DNA of 64,000 nucleotides from Albidovulum sediminicola (GTDB lineage: Bacteria; Pseudomonadota; Alphaproteobacteria; Rhodobacterales; Rhodobacteraceae): NCBI RefSeq assembly GCF_025751575.1, contig NZ_JAOWLA010000002.1, positions 62,001-126,000 of the forward strand, in the 5' to 3' direction. The translations under genes and the position numbers were made by a program. This document shows positions 1 through 9,228 of the stretch, one piece after another. Under the pieces are notes generated by a model, which saw only the letters and a program-made list of their open reading frames with translations, had not been told where the DNA came from and ran no database searches. Every line of letters begins with the position of its first letter. Within the stretch, counting starts at the first letter, position 1.

Positions 1-489
1 GATCGGTTCGGGGCAAAGCCGGGGCAGGGCACGGGCGATCTCATCCTCCGGGCAGTCGTGGAAGAAGGTCCGCCGCGCGCCCTGCGGATCGGCGCTGTAG
101 GTCACGCCGCCCGGATCGGCCCTGACCACGTCCTTGAGCGGCTGGCGCGGCCCGGCCCGGCGCAGGTCGATGATGGATTTCCCCGTCTTGGGAACGTAGG
201 CGCAAAGATAGATCAGCCGGGCGATCCGCCCGGGGTCCAGAGCGGCGGCAAGCGTCACGGGGAACCCGGCCGCGGAATGGCCGACCAGAACCGTCGGCGC
301 CTCGGCCGCCGCAAGGAGCGCGCTGGCGTAGAGATCAAGCGTCACCTCGGACGCAGGTGTCGGGTCGTCCCCGTGTGCGGGCAGGTCGATGGCCCTGGCT
401 TCGTGCCCGAGGCGGGTTAGCGCATCGACGACCCGCGACCAGCACCAGGCACCATGGCAGGAGCCGTGGACAAGCAGGAAGCGCGCCAT
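1..489 (-). CDS. Alpha/beta hydrolase, 3' part beyond window edge
   Basis: The gene starts at an ATG at 489 and runs open off the left edge (163 codons seen, no stop). The protein begins MARFLLVHGSCHGAWCW, the oxyanion-side loop of esterases related to plant salicylate/methyl-ester esterases. The nucleophile elbow GHSAAG follows near residue 70. This argues for a cytoplasmic serine esterase or lyase with no signal peptide. It is the last visible gene of a minus-strand operon and starts 3 bp after the pcaD-like stop. The substrate cannot be read from sequence; the catalytic Asp/His would lie partly outside the window. Confidence 0.75.
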   Translation of the reverse strand, partial: MARFLLVHGSCHGAWCWSRVVDALTRLGHEARAIDLPAHGDDPTPASEVTLDLYASALLAAAEAPTVLVGHSAAGFPVTLAAALDPGRIARLIYLCAYVPKTGKSIIDLRRAGPRQPLKDVVRADPGGVTYSADPQGARRTFFHDCPEDEIARALPRLCPEPI

Positions 490-492
490 CCC

Positions 493-1287
493 CTAACCCG
501 CGGTATGGCCAATGTCGCGCAGGAAGCCCGTCAGCACCTCTGCATAGTCCTCGGGCTTTTCGACCGGGGGCAGGTGTCCCGCGCCCCGGATCAGGTGAAA
601 GCGGCTGCCACGCACCAGTTCGGCGGTCTCGCGCACGAGATCGGGGGGTGTCGAGCCGTCCTCGGACCCGGCGATGGCCAGCGTCGGCAGGGTCAGGCCG
701 GAGGTCGGGGTGATGAAGTCGGTCCCCGCGATGGCGGCCGAACAGCCCGCATAGCCGTCCACGGGGGTCCCGGCCAGCATGGCGCGCCAGCCCTTCAACT
801 CTGCCGTTTCGCGGAAGCGTCGCGAAAACCAACGCTCCATCATCACGTCGGCGATGGCCTCAATCCCCTCGGCGCGGACCTTGGCGATGCGCTCCGCCCA
901 CATCTGCGCGGTGCCGATCTTGGCGGCGGTGTTGGACAGCACCATCGCCCGAACCATGTCGAACCGCTTCACCGCCAGCCCCTGCGCGATCAGCCCGCCC
1001 ATCGACAGGCCCACGAAGACGCAATCGCGCACCTCTAGCGCGTCGAGCAACCGCTCGGCGTCGCGAATGATCGTGCCCATCGAATAGGGGCCCTTGTGGC
1101 AAGCAGACAGGCCGTGGCCGCGCGTGTCGTAGCGGATCAGCCTCAGGTCACGGGGCAGCATGGGCACAAGCTTGTCCCACATCCGGAAATCGGTGCCGAG
1201 CGAGTTCGAGAAGACGACCGGCGCACCGTTCGGGTCGCCATCCTCGCGCCAGTGGATATGGGTGTCGCCCAGGTCGAGGATGTTCAT
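493..1287 (-). CDS. pcaD: Alpha/beta hydrolase, 3-oxoadipate enol-lactonase-like (PcaD family)
   Basis: 264 aa, the usual PcaD length. N-terminal strand-loop with SNSLGTDFRMWD, then GLSMGG (nucleophile Ser) near residue 95 and a C-terminal GAGHLPPVEKPE carrying the catalytic His. PcaD hydrolyses 3-oxoadipate enol-lactone to 3-oxoadipate in the protocatechuate branch of the beta-ketoadipate pathway. No other pca gene is visible here, so the true substrate may differ within this lactonase/esterase family. The ATG overlaps the stop of the upstream dehydratase gene by 4 bp (ATGA), which suggests translational coupling. Confidence 0.7.
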   Translation of the reverse strand: MNILDLGDTHIHWREDGDPNGAPVVFSNSLGTDFRMWDKLVPMLPRDLRLIRYDTRGHGLSACHKGPYSMGTIIRDAERLLDALEVRDCVFVGLSMGGLIAQGLAVKRFDMVRAMVLSNTAAKIGTAQMWAERIAKVRAEGIEAIADVMMERWFSRRFRETAELKGWRAMLAGTPVDGYAGCSAAIAGTDFITPTSGLTLPTLAIAGSEDGSTPPDLVRETAELVRGSRFHLIRGAGHLPPVEKPEDYAEVLTGFLRDIGHTAG

Positions 1288-2261
1288 GCGTCCTCCAGCA
1301 TGGAAAGGGCGCGGGCAAAGACGCCCGCATCGACATTGCCGCCGGAACAGACGGCGATGACGGTATCGCCCGCGATTCGGTCGGGGTGGAACAGGGCCGC
1401 CGCCAGCGCCACCGCGCCGCCCGGCTCGACCACGATGCGCAGGTGGGCGAAGGCCATGGCCATGGCATGCAGAGCCGCCTCCTCGCTGACGACAAGGCCG
1501 GGGCCGGCCAGTCGGGCAAGGATCGGGAAGGTCAGGTTGCCCGGCTGCGGCGTCACGATCGCGTCGCAGAGCGAGCCCGAAAGCCGGGTATTGCGCTGGA
1601 TGCTGCCCTTGGCGAGCGAGCGGGCGGCGTCATCGAACCCCTCTGGCTCCGCCGGGCGGACGCGCAGGCCCGGCGCCTCGGCCTCACAGGCCAGGGCGAT
1701 CCCGGCGCTGAGGCCGCCACCGCCGCAGGGCACCAGGACCTCCGCCCGCGTCACGCCAGTTGCTGCCGCCTGGCGCGCGATCTCAAGGCCCGTCGTCCCT
1801 TGCCCGGCGATGACCAGGGGTTCGTCGAAGGGGCGGATCAGGGTCAGGCCGCGTTCGGAGGCGATGGCAGCACCGATGGCATCGCGGTCTTCGCCCGCGC
1901 GGTCGTAGAGTACAACCTCGGCCCCCAGCGCGCGAGTGTTGGCGATCTTCACCGCCGGCGCGTCGGAGGGCATGACGATCACCGCCGGGGCGCCGTGGCG
2001 CTGCGCTGCCAGCGCCACGCCCTGCGCGTGGTTGCCCGAAGAATAGGCGATCACCCCGCGTTCCAGCGCCTCTGGCGGCAGGGCGGAGACCGCCGACCAG
2101 CCGCCCCGGAACTTGAACGATCCGGTGTGCTGCAGGCATTCGGGCTTGACCAGCACCCGCCGCCCGGCGATGGCGTCGAGCGCGGGCGATGACAGGAGCG
2201 GCGTTTCGCGCACGGCCCCGTGAAGACGGCCCGCCGCCGCGCGGATCATCTCGATGTTCAT
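1284..2261 (-). CDS. PLP-dependent threonine/serine dehydratase family protein
   Basis: 325 aa from the chosen ATG at 2261, which overlaps the stop of the upstream hydrolase as ATGA; an ATG at 2279 would add six residues. Fold-type II PLP enzyme: SFKFRGG carries the Schiff-base lysine, SSGNHAQGVA is the substrate loop, and CGGGGLSAG binds the PLP phosphate. The family deaminates L-threonine or L-serine, or acts on hydroxyaspartate or D-amino acids. There is no C-terminal ACT-like regulatory domain, so it is the short catabolic type rather than biosynthetic IlvA. It lies between two alpha/beta hydrolases in one operon. Confidence 0.8.
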   Translation of the reverse strand: MNIEMIRAAAGRLHGAVRETPLLSSPALDAIAGRRVLVKPECLQHTGSFKFRGGWSAVSALPPEALERGVIAYSSGNHAQGVALAAQRHGAPAVIVMPSDAPAVKIANTRALGAEVVLYDRAGEDRDAIGAAIASERGLTLIRPFDEPLVIAGQGTTGLEIARQAAATGVTRAEVLVPCGGGGLSAGIALACEAEAPGLRVRPAEPEGFDDAARSLAKGSIQRNTRLSGSLCDAIVTPQPGNLTFPILARLAGPGLVVSEEAALHAMAMAFAHLRIVVEPGGAVALAAALFHPDRIAGDTVIAVCSGGNVDAGVFARALSMLEDA

Positions 2262-3085
2262 GAGAGTTTTTCCCGCCACGCCCGGATCGCGGCAAGGCTT
2301 TCGGCCTCATCAAGGAAAGGCACATGGGCGCGGCCGGGCACGTCGGCAAAGATCATGTCGGGGCGCCGCCGCCGCATCTCTTCCGCGGTTTCTGGCGACA
2401 GCAGGTCGGAGTTCGCCCCCCGGATCAGCGCCAGAGGCAATCCCGCGCTGGCGTCGAAAAGCGGCCAGAGGTCGGCGACCGGCGCCTGGTACCCCGCCAG
2501 AAAGCTGTCGCGCAGCGCCGGGTCGTAGCGGATCTTCAACCCGTCTGGCGTTTCCTCGTAAAGCTGATGGGCGAAGGCGGTCCAGCGGGCGGGGGGCACG
2601 TCCTCAAAGCCGGGCATGGCGCGGGGCAACTTTTCGGCCAGTTCGGAGATGCTTCTGGCCGCCGGGTTGCGCCCGACATAATCGCAGATCCGGTCGAGCC
2701 CGCCGCGCTCGATCACCGGGCCGATGTCGTTCAGGCACAGGCCGCTGACCCGGTCGCGCGCGGTTGCCGCCAGCGCCATGCCGATCAGCCCCCCGCGCGA
2801 GGTGCCAAGGATCGCAGTGCGCGCGATGCCCAGATGCGCCAGCAGTTCCAGCGCGTCCTGCGCTTCCCGCGCGACGGTGTAGCTTTCCGCCCCGGTCCAG
2901 TCCGATGCGCCACGCCCGCGATAGTCCGCCCGGATCAGGCGCACGCCGGGCAGATGCGGGACAAGGAAATCGAAATCGGTCGAGGACCGGGTCAGCCCGG
3001 CCAGGCACAGGACCGGAAGCCCCGCGCCCTCGTCGCGGTAGGCCAGGCGGGCGCCGTCGGAGGCGGTGAAATAGGCAAGCGTCAT
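2258..3085 (-). CDS. Alpha/beta hydrolase
   Basis: 275 aa. Typical hydrolase order: strand with LCLAGLTRSSTDF, RADYRGRGAS after the second strand, nucleophile elbow GTSRGG near residue 97, and a C-terminal GRAHVPFLDE with the catalytic His. The Arg after the nucleophile Ser (SRGG) is seen in several uncharacterised esterase subfamilies. The ATG at 3085 overlaps the HAD gene stop by 4 bp, and its own stop overlaps the dehydratase start. Substrate unknown; no signal peptide, so cytoplasmic. Confidence 0.8.
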   Translation of the reverse strand: MTLAYFTASDGARLAYRDEGAGLPVLCLAGLTRSSTDFDFLVPHLPGVRLIRADYRGRGASDWTGAESYTVAREAQDALELLAHLGIARTAILGTSRGGLIGMALAATARDRVSGLCLNDIGPVIERGGLDRICDYVGRNPAARSISELAEKLPRAMPGFEDVPPARWTAFAHQLYEETPDGLKIRYDPALRDSFLAGYQAPVADLWPLFDASAGLPLALIRGANSDLLSPETAEEMRRRRPDMIFADVPGRAHVPFLDEAESLAAIRAWREKLS

Positions 3086-3765
3086 GGGGTGGCGATATCC
3101 GGGATCGTGGTCAGGTCGGAAAGGATGTGATGGGGCTTGCCCGGAAGCCGGTCAAGGGGCAGACCCGCCCGGTTGACCCAGGCCACCCGGAACCCGTAGG
3201 CCGAGGCCGCCGCCGCATCCCATCCGTTCGACGAGACGAAGAGCACATTGGCCGCCGTGCCGCCGAAGCGGTCGGTCACCAGGCGGTAGACGGCAGGGGC
3301 GGGCTTGAAGATGCCGACGCTTTCGACCGAAAGCACGCCGTCAAGCAGATCCCCGATCCCGGCCGATTGCACGGCGCCTGCCAGCATCTCCGGGGCGCCG
3401 TTCGACAGGATCGCGGTGGCAAGGCCCGCTTCCTTCAGCCGCGCCAGCATCGCGGGCACCTCGGGGTAGGCCTGAAGTTCCCAATAAAGCGCCAGAAGCC
3501 GCTCGCGAAGCTCCGGCTCGGAAAGACCGGAGGCCTCAAGCGCCCAGTCGAGCCCGTCCTGGGTCACCTGCCAGAAATCGGTATGCGCCCCCATGACGGC
3601 CCGAAGCCAGCTGTATTCCAGCTGCTTGCGCCGCCAGTCCTCGGCCAGCTTCGGCCAGGCTTCGGCCAGCGCCGCGCGGCCGGGTTCGGCGGCCGCGATC
3701 CGGGCGGCGGCGGCCACGTCGAAAAGCGTTCCATAGGCGTCGAAGACGCAGACCTTGATGGGCAT
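3082..3765 (-). CDS. Haloacid dehalogenase type II (HAD superfamily)
   Basis: 227 aa from the ATG at 3765, preceded by GGGAGG; an upstream ATG at 3813 would add a non-conserved leader. Motif I is VFDAYGTLFD with Asp9 as nucleophile, motif II ILSNG, the lysine lies in GIFKPAP, and the C-terminal SSNGWD fits (S)-2-haloacid dehalogenases rather than phosphatases. These enzymes hydrolyse 2-haloalkanoates through an aspartyl ester. It is the first gene of the minus-strand operon with three alpha/beta hydrolases. True dehalogenation is not certain, since phosphatase relatives share the core. Confidence 0.8.
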   Translation of the reverse strand: MPIKVCVFDAYGTLFDVAAAARIAAAEPGRAALAEAWPKLAEDWRRKQLEYSWLRAVMGAHTDFWQVTQDGLDWALEASGLSEPELRERLLALYWELQAYPEVPAMLARLKEAGLATAILSNGAPEMLAGAVQSAGIGDLLDGVLSVESVGIFKPAPAVYRLVTDRFGGTAANVLFVSSNGWDAAAASAYGFRVAWVNRAGLPLDRLPGKPHHILSDLTTIPDIATP

Positions 3766-3907
3766 CGGTCCCTCCCTTGCGGGCAGACTGGCCGCGGAAT
3801 GGGGCGGGTGCAAGCGCCTAATGACCCGCGTGACAGGCGCCGCTCTGGTCCTCGGGGCGGTTCCGTGGTGAAATCGCCCCCAAGCGGGACCGAAAGCGGA
3901 GGCCGCA

Positions 3908-4495
3908 ATGACCAGCCCATTCGAACGTCTCAGGGACCTTCTGGAGGAAACCCGGTCAGAGATCGACCAGGACCTGGCCGAGCGGCGGAAACGCTTGCGC
4001 TACCGGATCGAGCGGGGGCGGGCGGTCTTCGACAACGAGATCCGCGATGCGCATCGCGCGATCCGGGAAAAGCTGCCGGGCTATGTCTTGCGGGCCCGGC
4101 CCGGCGTCATTCTGACCGCGCCGGTGATCTATTCGCTGATCCTGCCATTCGCGCTTCTCGACCTCTTCGTGACGATCTACCAGGCGATCTGCTTTCCGAT
4201 CTATGGGATCGACAAGGTGCGGCGGCGCGATCATATCGTCATCGACCGGCACCGGCTTGCCTATCTGAACGGGCTTCAGAAACTGAACTGCCTTTACTGC
4301 GGGTATGCGAACGGCCTGATCTCGATGGTCAGGGAAGTCGCGGCTAGGACCGAGCACTACTGGTGCCCGATCCGCCACGCCCGCAGCCCGGCCGATCCTC
4401 ACGACCACTATCCGGAGTTCCTGGACTACGGCGATGGCGACGCGTTTCGTACGCAGGGCCGGAAGCCGCGCGAGGACCTCAGGAAGGACCGTTGA
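3908..4495 (+). CDS. Conserved membrane-associated protein with CxxC motif, function unknown
   Basis: 195 aa. The N-terminal 60 residues are highly charged (Glu/Arg-rich) and probably helical. One or two hydrophobic segments follow near residues 75-100 (GVILTAPVIYSLILPFALLD). Then come LNCLYCGYANG near residue 140 and YWCPIRHARS near 165, which together place three Cys and one His in reach of each other, possibly a metal site. The start has a purine-rich leader (GAGGCCGC). It lies alone on the plus strand between the HAD operon and fabI, which converges on it. I do not recognise a characterised family; the pattern recalls small roseobacter proteins of unknown role. Confidence 0.7.
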   Translation: MTSPFERLRDLLEETRSEIDQDLAERRKRLRYRIERGRAVFDNEIRDAHRAIREKLPGYVLRARPGVILTAPVIYSLILPFALLDLFVTIYQAICFPIYGIDKVRRRDHIVIDRHRLAYLNGLQKLNCLYCGYANGLISMVREVAARTEHYWCPIRHARSPADPHDHYPEFLDYGDGDAFRTQGRKPREDLRKDR

Positions 4496-5284
<789 letters not shown>

Positions 5285-5290
5285 CTCAGG

Positions 5291-6520
5291 TCACCCCCGG
5301 TATTTGCTCATCACAAGGGTCGCGTTGGTCCCGCCGAAGCCGAAGCTGTTGGACAGGACGCCGTCAAGCTCCACGCCGTCGCGCAGTTCGGTCACGATCT
5401 CGGACGGATCGAGCGCCGGGTCGAGCGTGGTCACGTTGGCCGAGGCTGCGATGAAACCCTTGTTCATCATGATCAGCGAATAGATCGCCTCATGCACCCC
5501 GGTCGCGCCGAGCGAATGGCCAGTCAGCGACTTCGTGGAGGCGACGGGGGGCGTCGTGCCCTTGCCGAAGACGCGGCGGATCGCCTCCATCTCGGTCACG
5601 TCGCCCACGGGAGTCGAGGTGCCGTGGCTGTTGATGTAGTCGATCTTGCGCCCCTCGGGCAGCGTGGAGACCGCGAGCCGCATCGACCGTTCGCCGCCTT
5701 CGCCCGAGGGCGCCACCATGTCGTACCCGTCCGAGGTCGCGCCGTAGCCCGTAACCTCGCCATAGATCTTGGCGCCGCGCGCCAGCGCGTGGCTCAGTTC
5801 CTCAAGCACGACGACGCCGCCGCCGCCTGCGATGACGAAACCGTCGCGGGTCGCGTCATAGGTGCGGGACGCGGTAGACGGTGCGTCGTTGTACTTCGAC
5901 GACATCGCGCCCATCGCGTCGAAAAGGCACGACAGCGTCCAGTCCAGTTCCTCGCCGCCGCCGGCGAAGACCACGTCCTGCTTACCCATCTGGATCAGTT
6001 CGGTGCCGTTGCCGATGCAATGCGCCGAGGTGGAGCAGGCCGAAGTGATCGAGTAGTTCACGCCCTTGATCTTGAACGGCGTCGCCAGGCAGGCAGAGTT
6101 CGTGGACGACATGCAGCGTGTGACCATGAAGGGACCCATGCGCTTGGGGCTGCCCTTGTTGATCACGGTGTCGAAGGCCACGAAGAAGTTCTTGGTGGAT
6201 GGACCGCCCGAGCCCATGATCAGGCCCGTGCGATCGTTCGAGACCTCGGCCTCGGTCAGGCCGCTGTCCTGGATCGCCTGTTCCATGGCGATGAAGTTGA
6301 AGGCCGCGCCGTCGCCCATGAATCGCAGGTTGCGCTTGTCAATGTGGTCTTCCAGCACGATCTGCGGCTTGCCGTGAACTTGGCTGCGAAAGCCGTGTTC
6401 GGCGTATTCGGGGGCAAAGACGATGCCCGACCGGCCGGCGCGGAGCGAGGCTTCGACCTCGGCGGCATTGTTGCCGATGGGCGAGACGATCCCGATCCCG
6501 GTGATGACGACGCGGCGCAT
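5291..6520 (-). CDS. fabB: 3-oxoacyl-[acyl-carrier-protein] synthase I
   Basis: 409 aa, full-length KAS I. The active-site Cys is in [14 protein letters not shown]; the two catalytic His are in [11 protein letters not shown] and [13 protein letters not shown]. FabB extends the unsaturated acyl-ACP made by FabA, so it is needed for anaerobic-type unsaturated fatty-acid synthesis. A good AAGGAG lies upstream of the ATG at 6520. It sits directly after fabA and before fabI, an arrangement common in alphaproteobacteria. Confidence 0.96.
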   Translation of the reverse strand: MRRVVITGIGIVSPIGNNAAEVEASLRAGRSGIVFAPEYAEHGFRSQVHGKPQIVLEDHIDKRNLRFMGDGAAFNFIAMEQAIQDSGLTEAEVSNDRTGLIMGSGGPSTKNFFVAFDTVINKGSPKRMGPFMVTRCMSSTNSACLATPFKIKGVNYSITSACSTSAHCIGNGTELIQMGKQDVVFAGGGEELDWTLSCLFDAMGAMSSKYNDAPSTASRTYDATRDGFVIAGGGGVVVLEELSHALARGAKIYGEVTGYGATSDGYDMVAPSGEGGERSMRLAVSTLPEGRKIDYINSHGTSTPVGDVTEMEAIRRVFGKGTTPPVASTKSLTGHSLGATGVHEAIYSLIMMNKGFIAASANVTTLDPALDPSEIVTELRDGVELDGVLSNSFGFGGTNATLVMSKYRG

Positions 6521-6542
6521 GGGCGCACTCCTTCTTTGGGGG

Positions 6543-7052
6543 TCAGCTTGCGGAAAGCGCGACCTTCATGTCCTTGACCTGGTAGATGACCTCGCCATCG
6601 GCCTCGACGATGCCGTCGGCCACGCCCATGGTCAGGCGGCGGGTCTGGATCGCCTTGGTGAAGTCCACCTTGTAGGTCAGCATCTTGCGGTCCGGGCGCA
6701 CCATGCCGGTCAGCTTGACCTCGCCCACGCCAAGCGCATAGCCGCGGCCTTCCCAGCCGCGCCAGCCGAGGTTGAAGCCCGTCAGCTGCCAAAGCCCGTC
6801 AAGGCCGAGGCAGCCCGGCATGATCGGGTTGCCGGGAAAATGGCAGGCGAAGAACCACAGGTCGGGGGTGATGTCGAACTCCGCCACGACATGGCCCTTG
6901 CCGTGCAGCCCGCCATCTTCCGAGATGTCGGTGATGCGGTCCATCATCAGCATCGGCGGTTCCGGAAGCTGCGCGTTACCGGGGCCGAAAAGCTCGCCTC
7001 TTGCACATTTCAGGAGGTCGTCGCGATCGAAGCTCTTCGGATATGCCGCCAT
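6543..7052 (-). CDS. fabA: 3-hydroxydecanoyl-[acyl-carrier-protein] dehydratase/isomerase
   Basis: 169 aa from the ATG at 7052 ([10 protein letters not shown]), matching the usual FabA length; an ATG at 7097 would add an unconserved leader. Hotdog fold with [14 protein letters not shown] (catalytic His) and LGLDGLWQL (catalytic Asp). It dehydrates 3-hydroxydecanoyl-ACP and isomerises trans-2 to cis-3-decenoyl-ACP, the branch point to unsaturated fatty acids. It is the first gene of fabA-fabB-fabI, divergent from irr across about 160 bp. Confidence 0.95.
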   Translation of the reverse strand: MAAYPKSFDRDDLLKCARGELFGPGNAQLPEPPMLMMDRITDISEDGGLHGKGHVVAEFDITPDLWFFACHFPGNPIMPGCLGLDGLWQLTGFNLGWRGWEGRGYALGVGEVKLTGMVRPDRKMLTYKVDFTKAIQTRRLTMGVADGIVEADGEVIYQVKDMKVALSAS

Positions 7053-7158
7053 GCGGTTGGTTCCCGTCCCTTGCCCTGTTTCAAACCCCTCTAGCACCCC
7101 GGTGCGCGGCAGAGCAAGGGCGGGCTGGGGCCCGGACGCCCCATCTTGCGGCGGGCGA

Positions 7159-7187
7159 TTGAAAAACCCACCGCCTTTGGTCTAAAT
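7159..7187 (+). promoter_or_regulatory. Candidate promoter of irr
   Basis: TTGAAA at 7159-7164 and CTAAAT at 7182-7187 are separated by 17 bp, about 27 bp ahead of the irr ATG. The gap to fabA is shared, so regulation of the two operons could interact. This is pattern matching only. Confidence 0.35.
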
Positions 7188-7213
7188 GGGACTGTATCTT
7201 GCTGGAGCGGACT

Positions 7214-7630
7214 ATGGACGACAACCTGGCGACAGGCGCGGAAAGCTGGCTTGCGGGCGCGGGGCTCAGGCCCACGCGGCAGCGGCTCGCGCTTGCCGCG
7301 CTGTTGGTCGGCGACGGGGAACACCGCCATGTCACCGCCGAAAGCCTGCACGCGGCGGCGCGTTCGGCCGGGGAGCCGGTCTCGCTGGCAACCGTCTACA
7401 ACACGCTGCGCGCCTTTTGCGACGCGGGCCTGATGAACGAGATCACGGTGGACGGATCGCGCAGCTATTTCGACACGCGCCTGGACGACCACCCGCATTT
7501 CTTCTGGGAGGATACCTCTCAGCTGGTCGATGCGCCGAAGGACCAGCTGGAAATCGCGCACCTTCCCGAGACGCCCGAAGGGGGCGAGGTGGCGCGCGTT
7601 GACGTGGTGATCCGCCTCAAGCGGGTCTGA
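7214..7630 (+). CDS. irr: Fur-family transcriptional regulator, Irr type
   Basis: 138 aa from the ATG at 7214 (upstream GGAGCGG); a TTG at 7199 is possible. The N-terminal winged helix has GLRPTRQRLALAALL and LATVYNTLRAF; the C-terminal dimer/metal domain has the HPHFFW motif. Irr in rhizobia and Rhodobacterales represses or activates iron and haem genes under low iron and is degraded or inactivated by haem. It lacks the CxxC pairs of Zur/PerR, which supports Irr rather than Fur proper. Divergent from fabA, a linkage seen in other alphaproteobacteria. Confidence 0.85.
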   Translation: MDDNLATGAESWLAGAGLRPTRQRLALAALLVGDGEHRHVTAESLHAAARSAGEPVSLATVYNTLRAFCDAGLMNEITVDGSRSYFDTRLDDHPHFFWEDTSQLVDAPKDQLEIAHLPETPEGGEVARVDVVIRLKRV

Positions 7631-8224
7631 TCAGCGCCCGGACCGCCAGGCCAGCACCACCATCGCCAGGATGGCGCCGCCCGCGTTGAACACGAGGTCG
7701 AGCGCCGTGTTGTAATAGCCGCCCACATTGGTGTCGGCGATGCCAAGGACGGCGACGAACTCCACGATCTCGTTCGCCGCGCCGAGCCCCATCGCGCCAA
7801 TCGCCGGATAGACCCAGAGCGTCCAGCCCCAGCGCACGCCCGGATAGTTGTGGCGCATCAGATGCCACAGCAGCCAGGCCGTCGTCCCGAAGCCGTAGGC
7901 ATGGACGAGCTGGTCATATTTCAGGATGGTCAATTCGCCGGTACCGGAGATGGGCACGAGAACCGCGGAATAAAGGACGGAGCCGCCGACCGGCACCCCG
8001 CCCCCCGCCATATGCGCAAGCCCCCAGAGCGAGAGCGCCCAGAGCAGCGCAGGCGGAAAGGCCGCCCGGCGCAGGTTCACCCCCACCAGTGCGATCATCC
8101 CCGCCATGGTGGCGAGGTACCACAGGAACTCCAGGTTGCCGATCGAGAGGAACCAGGTGCCGAAGATGGCCGCGTAGGCCAGGGTGAAGGCGAAGACCGC
8201 CCATTCCGCCCGCGTTGGGGTCAT
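7631..8224 (-). CDS. DUF2238 (YjdF-like) integral membrane protein
   Basis: 197 aa with about six hydrophobic helices. The motifs KYDQLVHAYGFG, AANEIVEF and GYYNTALDLVFNAGGA are characteristic of the DUF2238/YjdF family; the conserved acidic and His residues lie within membrane segments. Function unknown. Its stop abuts the irr stop (convergent). The next gene on the same strand ends 16 bp upstream of its start, so the two may be co-transcribed. Confidence 0.8.
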   Translation of the reverse strand: MTPTRAEWAVFAFTLAYAAIFGTWFLSIGNLEFLWYLATMAGMIALVGVNLRRAAFPPALLWALSLWGLAHMAGGGVPVGGSVLYSAVLVPISGTGELTILKYDQLVHAYGFGTTAWLLWHLMRHNYPGVRWGWTLWVYPAIGAMGLGAANEIVEFVAVLGIADTNVGGYYNTALDLVFNAGGAILAMVVLAWRSGR

Positions 8225-8240
8225 GTCCCGGCCTCCGGCC

Positions 8241-9110
8241 TCAGAACCATTGCCCGGGCTCCATGAAACCCAGGTCCATCAACTGCTGCGCCCTCCAGTC
8301 GAAGCGGGTGGAGCGCGCCCAGACGAAGCTTTGCACCGCGTGCTTCGACGCCGGGTTGCGCCGCAGCGCCTTGGCGGTCCGGAAAGACGCGATGGCGGCG
8401 GTCACGTTGTTGTGCCAGGGACAGGCGCAGGTGTTCATCTCCTCAATCGAGAGCGAATGGTCGGGCAGGAGCCTGAGCCCGGGTTCCGCCCGGAAAAGCG
8501 CGATCCGGTCGATGCGGCGACGCGCCCAGGGGATGTGTTCCTCGAACCGCCACTTGAGGCCGCCGTAAAGATCGACCTGACGCGCCTTCTCGGCGCCTTT
8601 CTCCTCATCCCAGCGGGGTAGGGCGTAGTAGCCGGCCGCATCCAGCATCGCGTCCTCGACCGAGACGCCGAGCGGCGCCCGTTCAAGGTCGGCGGCGTAA
8701 AGATCGACCACCATGCAGAAGACCGCGCTGCGCCGCTCCTCGGTGTGGAAGGTCAGCATCTCCTCAACGCTGCGGCTTTCGGCAAAGGGGTGGAAGAGGT
8801 ATTCGCCGTTGTAGCAGTAGTAGAACCAGGTCGTCGGCGGTGCGACGGCCAGAAGCGCGTTGACCGCGCCGGTGACCGCACCCTCGGCCCGCGTGTCGTG
8901 ACGGATCGCGTGAACGCGCCCTTCGAATTCCGCCGGAAGATCGATCCCGTCGGGCAGGAAGGCCAGCACCGGCTGGAACCCTGCCGCAAGATGGTGGCGC
9001 AGGGTCGACTCAAGCTCCACCTCATCCTCGGCGAAGATCAGCGCGACGGGACCCTTGCCCAGCAGGGCGCGGTGATTGGCCAGGAAATGGGACAGCGGCT
9101 GGGGTGTCAT
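8241..9110 (-). CDS. Conserved hypothetical protein, possibly glycosyltransferase-like
   Basis: 289 aa, soluble, no signal peptide. There is an alpha/beta N-terminal half with GPVALIFAEDEVELES and HHLAAGFQPVLAFLPDG, resembling the nucleotide-sugar half of small GT2-like proteins, then WFYYCYNGEYLFHPFAES and a C-terminal NTCACPWHNN. I cannot point to a DxD pair in the right place, so the transferase idea is weak. The start at 9110 lacks a strong ribosome-binding site. It lies upstream of the DUF2238 gene on the same strand. Confidence 0.5.
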   Translation of the reverse strand: MTPQPLSHFLANHRALLGKGPVALIFAEDEVELESTLRHHLAAGFQPVLAFLPDGIDLPAEFEGRVHAIRHDTRAEGAVTGAVNALLAVAPPTTWFYYCYNGEYLFHPFAESRSVEEMLTFHTEERRSAVFCMVVDLYAADLERAPLGVSVEDAMLDAAGYYALPRWDEEKGAEKARQVDLYGGLKWRFEEHIPWARRRIDRIALFRAEPGLRLLPDHSLSIEEMNTCACPWHNNVTAAIASFRTAKALRRNPASKHAVQSFVWARSTRFDWRAQQLMDLGFMEPGQWF

Positions 9111-9228
9111 CTTGCTCGGTCTTGACTGGGCCGCCCGGCATGTCGCGCCAGTGCGTTCGGGTTCGGGCGCGACTAGATGGCGTCAACGGGCGCCGGGAAT
9201 CAAGGGCCGGTGATGCGTGACCTTGGGA

